A stretch of 64,000 nucleotides of DNA from Bacteroidota bacterium (lineage in GTDB: Bacteria; Bacteroidota; Bacteroidia; NS11-12g; UBA955). The number at the start of each line of letters is the position of its first letter. Positions within the stretch are counted from its first letter, which is position 1. The stretch is taken from positions 124,001 to 188,000 of the forward strand of contig JAMLHC010000004.1 in the NCBI GenBank assembly GCA_023957335.1. The letters are read 5' to 3'. This document shows positions 55,331 to 63,204 of this stretch, piece by piece. The notes beneath the pieces were generated by a model, which had not been told where the DNA came from, searched no databases, and saw only the letters and a program-made list of their open reading frames with translations. Made by a program: the position numbers and the translations under genes.

Positions 55331-56341
55331 ATGAACAAACTAATCACAACATTGACTATTTTCTGCTTCGGAACAGTTTTGACCTTTGGACAAACGGCAG
55401 ACCCCAAAGCCATTTACAAACAAGCATTCAGCGAACAGCTACAAATGCTCAAAGGACAGAAACCAATTGACTTTAAACGAGCGGTATTTTTGACCGAGAA
55501 CGCTTACCACAAAGGACAATTGAACTATCAAACCTTTTGCCATGGAATAACAGTAACCGGACAACAATTGAAAGAACTCATCAAACAACGTGGACTTCAA
55601 AACTATAAGACCGCAGGTAATTGGGCGGTTTTCAGCTATATGACAGACAGCCTACCAATCAACAATTTTAAGCCTTGCACTTATGACTTTGACGATTTTA
55701 TGGGTGACAAAGACTGGACTAAAATGTTTGTAACCAAACTAATAAAAACAAGAAGTGGCAACTGCCACTCCTTGCCTTATTACTACAAAATACTTTGCGA
55801 AGAAATAGGAGGAAAAGCAAGTTTAGCACTTGCACCAAACCACGTTTATATAAAACACATTGACGAAAAAGGTCAATGGTCAAACGTAGAACTTACAAAT
55901 GGAGGTTTTCCGAGAGACCAATGGATTATTAAGCAAATGGCAATTTCGGTAGAAGCTATAAAAAGCGGAATTTATATGAACCCACTTTCTCAAAAAGAAA
56001 GCATTGCAATGACAATGTTTGATTTAGCAAGTGCTTATGAGTTTCAATTTGGTAATGATGATTTTGTTTTACAAGCAGCCAACACAGCATTAGAATATTT
56101 TCCAAATTGCATTCCTTTAATAATGATGAAAGCAAATTGCATTCGAGATAAAATAGAAGCAGAAAAGAAAAAGGCAAACCCTAACAAAGAACAAATTAAT
56201 AGCAACATTGCTCTTTACAAAAAGACAGTTGGAACAATAGACAGTTTAGGGCATAAAGATATGCCAACAGAACTGTATCAAGAGTGGGTAAAATCGGTTG
56301 ACAATGAGAAGGCAAAAAGAAATCAAACAACTAAAAAATAA
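55331..56341 (+). CDS. Secreted transglutaminase-like (papain-fold) protein, first cassette gene
   Basis: A 336-residue protein from the ATG at 55331, chosen because it opens a signal peptide ending TFGQ; an upstream frame to 55265 overlaps the hairpin site. The core shows a possible Cys-His-Asp/Asn triad: Cys145 in RSGNCHSLPY, His171 in PNHVYIKH and an acid/amide in NVELTNGG (about 185-190). That spacing fits the transglutaminase-like fold, which includes proteases and amidases. The C-terminus has TPR-like helices (LQAANTALEYFPNC). It is the first gene after the recombinase and its promoter. Function unknown. Confidence 0.7.
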   Translation: MNKLITTLTIFCFGTVLTFGQTADPKAIYKQAFSEQLQMLKGQKPIDFKRAVFLTENAYHKGQLNYQTFCHGITVTGQQLKELIKQRGLQNYKTAGNWAVFSYMTDSLPINNFKPCTYDFDDFMGDKDWTKMFVTKLIKTRSGNCHSLPYYYKILCEEIGGKASLALAPNHVYIKHIDEKGQWSNVELTNGGFPRDQWIIKQMAISVEAIKSGIYMNPLSQKESIAMTMFDLASAYEFQFGNDDFVLQAANTALEYFPNCIPLIMMKANCIRDKIEAEKKKANPNKEQINSNIALYKKTVGTIDSLGHKDMPTELYQEWVKSVDNEKAKRNQTTKK

Positions 56342-56369
56342 TTATATTTACACTAAATTTCATAACAAA

Positions 56370-57434
56370 ATGAAAACAAAAATTCTTTTAATCTTATTAG
56401 CAATTAGCAGCTTCGCTGCTAATGCTCAGAACGATAATCCTTATGCGATTTTCGGACATAAAACAACAGTAAATTATGTCGACAATGATTTATTTACATT
56501 AGAAAATCCTGATAGCACATCTTTGACAAAGAAAATAGTTTACAATGCTGAGGAGAGAAAACTATATCTGTATGGCGATGACAATATTTTACTTCATTCA
56601 TATAGTGTTTTACCTACTAATCAATTTATTTGGTTATCAACAGACCCAGCCGCTAGAAAGTACCCTTCAATGTCTCCTTACTCGGCTTTTGGTGGAAATC
56701 CCATTTTAATAACTGACCCCAATGGAGATACATTAAGAATTAGCAATGATGCTTCTTCAGCTTCCCTTTCTGACTTACAATCGCTGATACCGAAGGACTA
56801 TCAAAGTATGATAAAGGTCGTTAATAGCAATATGATAGTTTTTCAAGGATATGAAAACTTACCAGAGAATATAAAAAAATATGAAGGTGTTTCTTTGCTA
56901 AATAATATGATAAACTCTCAAAAAAACTATCAATATACAGCAGGGAACACAATAATCGGTTTTGACCCTGTAACTAATTCGACTGGTCAAATTGTTTATG
57001 ACCCTACAGGGACAGATGCTAACAATGCAAATGGAGCTATTCAAAACTTTTCTAAAACACCTTATTGGCCTGATAACCCAAATGCTCAATATCAACCTGG
57101 TGATGGATTTGATGGTTCTGTCAGAATTCCTCAAGGTAATTTCACTGTTGAAAATGTCTTTACAAATACAGCAGTTTCAGTAGATAGACCTACAGTCGTA
57201 TTCCATGAGTTGAAAGAAAATTTTTTAAGAACAGAGACAAATCAAACCCAACAAAGTGGATACTCTTATGCTCCTAATGGAGGTATGTATTATTCCAATA
57301 ATTCATCTTCTTTAACAGGAGGAGCACATCAAGCAGCAGGTAATGTAGGTAAAACAAATTCCAAACAACTTGGCATTTCAACTAATGGGGCCTCTGGTAC
57401 AGGACAAAATTGGCAATTCACCCCGACAAAATGA
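56370..57434 (+). CDS. Secreted mini-RHS protein with metallopeptidase-like toxin tail
   Basis: A 354-residue protein. A clear signal peptide (ILLILLAISSFAANAQ) is directly followed by the short end of an RHS repeat: WLSTDPAARKYPSMSPYSAFGGNPILITDPNGD at about residues 88-120, the junction that normally closes an RHS core. A C-terminal domain of about 230 residues follows. It carries VVFHELKENFLRT near residue 279, resembling the HExxx metallopeptidase-like motif of polymorphic toxins, then an AHQAAG His near residue 320. The full RHS cage is missing, so this is a very short form. It overlaps the next gene by ATGA (57431-57434), the pattern expected for toxin and immunity pairs. The 28-base gap to the preceding gene suggests one transcript. 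Confidence 0.7.
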   Translation: MKTKILLILLAISSFAANAQNDNPYAIFGHKTTVNYVDNDLFTLENPDSTSLTKKIVYNAEERKLYLYGDDNILLHSYSVLPTNQFIWLSTDPAARKYPSMSPYSAFGGNPILITDPNGDTLRISNDASSASLSDLQSLIPKDYQSMIKVVNSNMIVFQGYENLPENIKKYEGVSLLNNMINSQKNYQYTAGNTIIGFDPVTNSTGQIVYDPTGTDANNANGAIQNFSKTPYWPDNPNAQYQPGDGFDGSVRIPQGNFTVENVFTNTAVSVDRPTVVFHELKENFLRTETNQTQQSGYSYAPNGGMYYSNNSSSLTGGAHQAAGNVGKTNSKQLGISTNGASGTGQNWQFTPTK

Positions 57435-57919
57435 GAAATATAATTTTTATATTGTTATTGGGAGTTGTAAATAGTTCAATTGCTCAATCGTTTAAGTTCT
57501 CAAATAAGAATTTGGAAATAATAGTCAACTCTCATTTCCAAAATGATACTGTTTTACTATCTACAATAGAATTAAAAAATATTTCAAGTTCTTTAATTTA
57601 TTTGCCCAAAGGCGGTTATTCTGAATTGATTTTTTTTCCAAATAACAATGAAGTTTTACTCGACTTAACAAATTCAAAAATTGGTAAAGGAAACCCTCAT
57701 TATTACCAATCCATAGTTAATCTTGACTTGTTAGAGCCTAATAAATCTATTGTCATTACTATTCCTTACAAAAGGAGTAAAGACAATTCTATAAGAGTGA
57801 ATTTTGTCTATGAATACCTCGTTGCGACAAAATCAATAAAAGATAACTGTTTAAAGGCAAATGACTTTATTAAAAGGACAGAGAAGTTAAACATAAATTA
57901 TAGCCTTTGTTTTGATTAG
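57431..57919 (+). CDS. Small exported protein, candidate immunity partner
   Basis: A 162-residue protein with a signal peptide (IIFILLLGVVNSSIAQ). Its start codon overlaps the stop of the mini-RHS gene as ATGA. The mature part is beta rich: FSNKNLEIIVNSHFQNDTVLLSTIELKNISSSL, with an Ig-like look, and two cysteines near the end (NCLKAND, YSLCFD). No family is recognised. Coupling to a toxin-like gene and export to the same compartment make an immunity role likely. The attC-like site starts 15 bases after its stop codon. Confidence 0.6.
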   Translation: MRNIIFILLLGVVNSSIAQSFKFSNKNLEIIVNSHFQNDTVLLSTIELKNISSSLIYLPKGGYSELIFFPNNNEVLLDLTNSKIGKGNPHYYQSIVNLDLLEPNKSIVITIPYKRSKDNSIRVNFVYEYLVATKSIKDNCLKANDFIKRTEKLNINYSLCFD

Positions 57920-57933
57920 TGGAAATCTTACTG

Positions 57934-58067
57934 GTGCTAACAGCACCTTGCCAAAAGCGGGGGTGACGTGGAAGCCGAAAGTTTAGTGCATTTAATTAAC
58001 TTTACCACCAGCCGACAGTTTGTCGCTCCGAACCCCCGCCTTCGGCAAGCCGCAAAACGTTAGGCAC
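57934..58067. other. attC-like site 1 (134 bp, intact imperfect inverted repeat)
   Basis: Starts GTGCTAAC (57934-57941) and ends GTTAGGCAC (58059-58067). The arms pair imperfectly over about 32 bases: TTGCCAAAAGCGGGGGT on the left and the complement of ACCCCCGCCTTCGGCAA on the right. A loop of about 60 bases lies between. GTTAGGC fits the integron core GTTRRRY. Size is close to large attC sites of Vibrio. Confidence 0.65.
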
Positions 58068-58085
58068 AATTTTAATACAACGAAA

Positions 58086-58616
58086 ATGAAAATTGAAGTT
58101 ATTTTTTTAGTACTCATCACTTTTATATCCTCGTGCTCAAGTGACAAACACAATGAAGCAAGCGAAAAAGGGTTGAATAAAAATCGAAAAAATATTACAA
58201 CTACATGTAACAAATTGCTACCTAAACCGACAGATGACTTTTTAAAAACAAATTCTGAGTCAGATAATATTGAAATTGAATATTTTGAGAAATACTTTGG
58301 AATATCTTCAGAAAAAGTAATTTCTAAATCGTTTGAAGATAATATACCTTGTCAATGGAAGCAAAAATTTGCTGAAGGTATTGTTTATGAATATGATGAT
58401 TGCGGTGAAACAGGTGCAGACGTTCAAATTACGTTGCCAGGTTATTGTAAAGATGAATTAATCAAATTTATTGAATGGTTCCATCATTCGGAAGAAAATG
58501 AATGGAATAAAGATAAAACACATTATAGCCCAAAAGAAGCAAATCCAGGTTGTTATATGACTATTAAGAAAAATCAAAAAGGTAATTTAATGATAGACTA
58601 CTATTGTGGGTGTTAA
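58086..58616 (+). CDS. Small lipoprotein, cassette gene
   Basis: A 176-residue lipoprotein from the ATG at 58086; the upstream frame to 58020 lies inside the attC-like site. The signal ends FISSCSSDK with a lipobox cysteine near residue 17. The mature part is acidic and polar, with cysteine-containing turns (IPCQWKQKF, DDCGETG, GYCKDEL) and ends YYCGC. No family is recognised; many unique lipoproteins of this sort are known in cassette arrays. It lies between attC-like site 1 (18 bases upstream) and site 2 (6 bases downstream), so it is a complete single-gene cassette. Confidence 0.6.
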   Translation: MKIEVIFLVLITFISSCSSDKHNEASEKGLNKNRKNITTTCNKLLPKPTDDFLKTNSESDNIEIEYFEKYFGISSEKVISKSFEDNIPCQWKQKFAEGIVYEYDDCGETGADVQITLPGYCKDELIKFIEWFHHSEENEWNKDKTHYSPKEANPGCYMTIKKNQKGNLMIDYYCGC

Positions 58617-58621
58617 AAAAC

Positions 58622-58632
58622 TGTGCCTAACA
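58622..58632. other. Left end of attC-like site 2, interrupted by an IS
   Basis: GTGCCTAACAG lies six bases after the lipoprotein stop codon. GCCTAAC fits the integron simple-site half RYYYAAC. The IS1182-like element starts right after it, and the matching right part seems to be at 60418-60504. Confidence 0.55.
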
Positions 58633-60420
58633 GCGGTAACCGTTGCACAACCACCTCATTAAGCAAACCAGTATCAAAAACACCTAAAAAACGGCTTTAT
58701 TAGAAGCGATTTAAGCAAGGTTTAGTTGAGGAGCGGAGAAAAATAGCTGTGTTTTTGAGTGGCGCTAAAAAGACTTATTTCAATTTGGAGCAGCGTGTTT
58801 TGAATAAACCCGAATATTCCTTGCGGAACTGCTAATTCTTGGGCATTGCTCCGGACTTTTTTAGGCACAAATTTCAATAGTTTTTTCAGGTTGTAGGCTA
58901 AAGCTGCCATCAATACATGTTTATTGGCTGCTTTCATGCCCCGTGCATATACTTTTTTCATGCCCATAAAGTTGATGAGTGTGCCTAAAACGGGTTCTAC
59001 CGTGCTACTTCTGCGTTTGGTGAGAAAACGGGTAGTTTTGGTTCTGTTCAGCTTTTGTATGCATCTTGTCGTAGAGCGGTTTATGAATGCTGTCATCGAT
59101 TTTCTTGAACTTATTTACCTTGCCACAACAAGCTTCCCGCAGCTGAGACATTTCCACAACTACTTTCGCTGCTGCGATATACTTTTTGATATCCTTTGCT
59201 ATCAGTTTTAATGCCTTTGAAGGTGAGTATGGCTTGTTGCCGCCTGTTTTAATACATTCATATTGGTTCTGTTCTTTGTTGTAAATAAATCCTTCTCGTT
59301 CTGCTTTGTACTGACCAAAGTTTGGGATGCAGGTATTGATATTGTTTTCTTCTAAATACTGCAATGCTTCACCACTGCTGTAACCGGCATCAGCCAAAAA
59401 CTTCATCTAACTGCAAATGATTTTGTTCAAAGTTCTCTATGGTTTGGTCCATTACTTCTGGTGTACCGCACCGTCTTTACTCCCTGCAGTGCTGGCACAA
59501 GCGCCTGTAATAACATGGTGGGCATCATCTACGGCTAACTGTCCTGCGTAATTCAGTTGCCTGGCTTTGCCCGGTTTTACACTGATTTTGGCATCCGGGT
59601 CGGTGGGTGAATAATGCGTGTGGTTGGAAAGGAATTTAGGGCGTATTTCTTCCCCGTCTTCATCTTTGCGCTCGCTCTTGGTGTTGCCGGGCATGCCTTT
59701 GTAGGCTTCTTCTTTCCATTTGTGATGCCGCTCTACCAACTTTTTCCTTTCTGTTGTTACCTTAAACTCACTGTTTTCTTCCAGTTCCTTTACAAAGGCG
59801 GAGGCATCTTCCAATACTTCTGATTCGACTTCGCTCACCACAAGCTTTTCTACCAAACTATCCATACTGGCATTGGCTTTAATGTAGGCGCTGTCAACTG
59901 CTTGGCGTTTGCCGCGTACCATCCCTTTTTCTACACATTTTGAAAGTATTTTACGAAACAGAGCAAGAAATACTTCTTCTCCCAATAGTTGCCTTGTTCT
60001 TGATATAGTGGAATGCCAAGGCAACTCTTCATTCAAGTCGTAACCTAAAAACAATCGCACATCTAAGCAGTTGCTGCAATAGCGAAGCAAAGCCCTGTCG
60101 CTGTTGATATTGTTCAAATAGCCAACTAATAATATCTTAAAGAAAACTACCGGATCAATGCTCTGCTGACCTTCTGTACCATAGTATTTTTTGGTTTCGG
60201 AATATAAAAATCCAAACTCTAATTCACGGTTTACTTTGCGGTAGAAATTGTCTTGAGGAACCAAGCCATCTAAGCTGAGTTCGTAAAAGAGTTGCGGATT
60301 GAATTTTTTATGTCCCTGCATAGTGCAAAAATATACATATTTAACTAACTATCAAATTGTTATGACATTTTTTGTATTCTAATTTTTATTTTACTTTTGA
60401 GTCGTGCAACAGGTACATCG
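58633..60420 (-). mobile_element. IS1182-family element, degraded
   Basis: The left end GCGGTAACCGTTGCACAAC (58633-58651) and the right end GTCGTGCAACAGGTAC (60400-60415) are imperfect inverted repeats. About 1.79 kb, normal for this family. It contains a transposase gene broken into three frames. The left-end sequence also occurs alone at 2120-2266, 4421-4507 and 6418-6554. Confidence 0.65.
58722..60321 (-). pseudogene. IS1182-family transposase, frameshifted
   Basis: Reads leftward from the ATG at 60319-60321 (MQGHKKFNPQLFYELSLDGL), a good IS1182 N-terminus, with the DDE domain starts and QAVDSAYIKANAS. It breaks at about 59450 (frame changes after DGAVHQ), again near 59400 (LQLDEV/LADAGY) and a third time near 59040-59060, before RFLTKRRSSTVEPVLGTL. 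The C-terminal frame ends at 58722. Three frameshifts make it inactive. The intact stretches are otherwise of normal family length (about 520 residues together). It seems to have split attC-like site 2. Confidence 0.88.
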
Positions 60421-60504
60421 GTTTGGTAAAATTGGCGGTTCAATGCTTCGAATGAACTTTGGTGCTGAAAATCCGCCACTTCGGCAATACCCGGACGTTA
60501 TAGG
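60418..60504. other. Right part of attC-like site 2
   Basis: CGGTTTGGTAAAATTGGCGG on the left pairs imperfectly with the complement of CCGCCACTTCGGCAATACCC (60474-60492). It ends GACGTTATAGG (60492-60502). Together with 58622-58632 this forms one site if the IS1182-like element is removed. Confidence 0.5.
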
Positions 60505-60539
60505 TAATTCCCCATTTTTCCGCAAGAAAATAATTTCTC

Positions 60540-60610
60540 GTGCTAACGGGAGTGCCACCCGACAACAACTCTTGTTAAATTTGCCACGGCTCATTGAAAG
60601 ACCCTTTTAA
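60540..60610. other. Possible left part of attC-like site 3
   Basis: GTGCTAAC (60540-60547) is identical to the start of site 1. The expected right end could be CGTTAGTC near 62162, on the other side of the IS110-family remnant. Only about 36 bases separate it from the end of site 2, so no gene lies between. Pairing of arms is not clear. Confidence 0.3.
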
Positions 60611-60793
60611 GCATTGGTGCTTTGAAGCTCGTGCGTCATTCTGGTTGGAATGTAAAAAGTCCGAACTCGCAATTCGGACTTGGTGATAATTTCAGTGGTG
60701 GCTCGCCTTGGCGAAGACCCCGTTCAGAATAATTTTCAGTGCAAATATACATTCTCTTTGAGCCATTTTTATTAACCAATTAAAAAAAAGAAA
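60611..60793 (+). ncRNA. Non-coding leader of the IS110 remnant, candidate bridge RNA region
   Basis: In IS110 elements the bridge RNA comes from the segment before the transposase. Here 180 bases without a frame lie before the ATG. They hold a nine-base stem AAGTCCGAA/TTCGGACTT (60657-60681) and CGCCTTGGCG near 60707. The element is dead, so any RNA would be a relic. Confidence 0.3.
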
Positions 60794-62139
60794 ATGGCAA
60801 AGAAAAAAATGGAAATGGACATTATCCATCCGCATTGTGCAGGCATTGACATTGGGAGCAGAAGCCACTATGTGGCTGTTGGGCAAGCTCTCGAAGATGC
60901 TTAAGGACTGGCGTATATGCCGATGATTTAACCGGACATCTGTTTGCACCTGAAAGAACACGAAGTTACTTCGGTGGCAATGGAAAAGTACAGGCAATTA
61001 TTGGCAAAATCTGTATGTAGAACTTATTAAGCACGGTTTTGAAGTGACCCTTGCCAATGGCAAATTCACCAAAAACATCAAGGGCAAAAAAGACCGATGT
61101 AAAAAGATGCCCGTGGATTCAAAAACTGCATAGTATAGGTTTACTCACAAGCAGTTTTCTGCCCGATGAAACTACCGAAAAATTACGCACCATGCCGTCA
61201 AAGACAAAATATGCTTACTCTGGCAGCCGAAGCATCGCACAAAATGCAGAAGTATCTCAAAATACTCACTTCCGATTGGATGTAGTGGTCAATGATATTT
61301 GCGGACTTACCGGAATGGCAATCATTACCGACATCTGCAAAGGCAATCTCGACCCTGAAAAATTATCAGACCACCGACACGGCAATTGCAGAAAATCGAA
61401 AGAGGAAATTGCCAAAGCCTTAAAAGGAAACAACAGGGAAGATTATCTATTTGGCTTGAAACAGGAGTTGGAATCGTATCAGTTTTACCAAAAGAAAATC
61501 GCTGAATGTGATAAACAAATCGGAGCCTTTAAACAACAAATCAACACCGACCCTGAGAAGAAAAAACCTAAAACCACAGATAAACTCACAAAAGAATCAA
61601 TAAAAATGCCATTAAAGGAATAGACCTGAATCAAGCCGCTTACCAATATTTTGGCGGAGTTGATTTGATGAGATTGAAGGAATGAGCCACGCAACTATCC
61701 TAAGCATCATCAGTGAAATAGACCCGAAGGTTTTCATAAGTTTGAAACAGCAAAGCATTTTACAAGTTGGTTAAGACTTGCACCGAACAATAAAGTGTTG
61801 GGAAAACTGCTCAGTTCCAAAACACCAAAAGGAAGCAACAGACTTAAAATTGCTCTTCGCAATGCAGCCAATGCAATAGGAAATCTCAAAGACACACACC
61901 TGTCCAACTTCTTCAGCAGGGTGTGTTACCGCAAAGGCAGAACCGTAGCCGTGAGTGCAACTGCCAGAAAACTTGCCGTTATACTTTGGAATATGGTGGT
62001 GAAAAATATGCCTTATAAACCACCAACAGATTACCTGTTCCTTGACGAAAAAAGAAAACTCGGTTTAGTGAAGCGTATCCGAAAACAAATTACTAAATTT
62101 GAACTCACTAATCAAGACTTAGGATTGGCAACAACCTGA
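60794..62139 (+). pseudogene. IS110-family transposase, frameshifted
   Basis: The ATG at 60794 opens MAKKKMEMDIIHPHCAGIDIGSRSHYVAVG, the RuvC-like N-terminus with its first Asp, but a TAA follows after 36 codons. The frame continues in other phases: LDVVVNDICGLTGMAIITDICKGN (61270-61350) is the typical IS110 middle, and SSKTPKGSNRLKIALRNAANAIG (61807-61880) has the catalytic-serine region. Several indels break it, so it is inactive. IS1111-type relatives of this family are known to insert in attC sites, which fits its place in the array. Confidence 0.85.
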
Positions 62140-62211
62140 TTATGAACAACAATAAAAAAACGTTAGTCAGAATTATAGCGGACAACTACAATCAATGAAA
62201 AAAATATTATA

Positions 62212-62952
62212 ATGACGGAGGATAAACTAGCAGTATTAATTGACGCAGATAATGTTCCATACGCAAATGTGAAAGAGATGCTCGAAGAAATTGCAAAAAA
62301 TGGAACACCAACTATAAAGCGAATCTATGCGGACTGGACTAAACCAACGGTTGCTGGCTGGAAAAATGTCCTTTTGGAAAATGCAATCACACCGATTCAA
62401 CAATACAGCTATACTACAGGAAAGAATTCTAGTGATAGTGCAATGATAATTGATGCAATGGACATTCTTTACTCTGGAAAAGTGAACGGTTTTTGTATTG
62501 TATCTAGTGACAGTGACTTTACTAGATTAGCTACTCGTCTTAGAGAAGCAGGAATGACTGTAATTGGATTTGGAGAGAAGAAAACACCACAGCCTTTCAT
62601 TTCAGCCTGCGACAAATTTATTTATATAGAAATTTTGAAAATGCCAGTTTTAGAAAGCGCCACTAATACTAAAGCTGTTGCAAAAGCTCAAAGTGAAAAA
62701 CCACTCAGTAAAGTAGATGCTGAAACAATTAGAATTCTAACAGAAAGTGTGAACGATTTGGCAGACGAAACAGGCTGGACATTTTTGGCAAACCTCGGCA
62801 ATTATATTCTTAAGAAGAAACCCAATTTTGACCCAAGGAATTATGGGTTTGCTAAATTATTACCCCTAATAAAAGACACAAAAAAGTTTGATATTGATGA
62901 ACGAGAAACAGTAGTAGGTAACGTTAGACATATCTACATAAGGCAAAAATAA
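62212..62952 (+). CDS. NYN-domain ribonuclease-like protein with LOTUS/OST-HTH domain
   Basis: A 246-residue protein. The NYN (PIN-like) domain covers residues 1-145: VLIDADNVP with the first acids, NSSDSAMIIDAMDIL and SSDSDFTRLATRLRE. These acids can bind metal for RNA cleavage. The last 75 residues fit a LOTUS/OST-HTH RNA-binding domain (FLANLGNYILKKKPNFDPRNYGFAKL). The combination occurs in LabA/DUF88-type proteins. The start codon at 62212 lies about 45 bases after GTTAGTC, and attC-like site 4 begins six bases after its stop. It may defend against RNA or regulate it; role not shown. Confidence 0.85.
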   Translation: MTEDKLAVLIDADNVPYANVKEMLEEIAKNGTPTIKRIYADWTKPTVAGWKNVLLENAITPIQQYSYTTGKNSSDSAMIIDAMDILYSGKVNGFCIVSSDSDFTRLATRLREAGMTVIGFGEKKTPQPFISACDKFIYIEILKMPVLESATNTKAVAKAQSEKPLSKVDAETIRILTESVNDLADETGWTFLANLGNYILKKKPNFDPRNYGFAKLLPLIKDTKKFDIDERETVVGNVRHIYIRQK

Positions 62953-62957
62953 CTACC

Positions 62958-63087
62958 GCTAACAAAGGTTTTGCAATAGTGGGGCTGAAAGTTATGGGTT
63001 CAGCATTTGTACTACTATTGAGATTTAGTGCAACATCAACTGACGTTCTTCGATTGCCCCACCATCGCAAAGCCCTTTTCCGTTAGC
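62958..63087. other. attC-like site 4 (130 bp, intact imperfect inverted repeat)
   Basis: Starts GCTAAC (62958-62963) and ends GTTAGC (63082-63087). The left arm GCTAACAAAGGTTTTGCAAT with AGTGGGGC pairs with the complement of GCCCCACCATCGCAAAGCCC. The loop between is about 65 bases. Core ends do not match GTTRRRY exactly. It lies between the NYN gene and the methyltransferase gene. Confidence 0.65.
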
Positions 63088-63204
63088 AGACACCCCACGA
63101 GCGACCGTGCAAATATCAACAGTCTGACAAATTTCTACATCGGACTGACTTCAAACAGAAATTAAAATCGTAAATTTGAGGCGTAACTTACGAAATTGAG
63201 TAAA

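Noticed and set aside
58733..60321. Active IS1182 transposase made by programmed frameshifting
   Set aside because: Three separate frame breaks occur without a slippery heptamer that I could find.
60391..60610. Short ORFs on both strands between the two IS remnants
   Set aside because: They lie inside a folded site and lack protein-like features.
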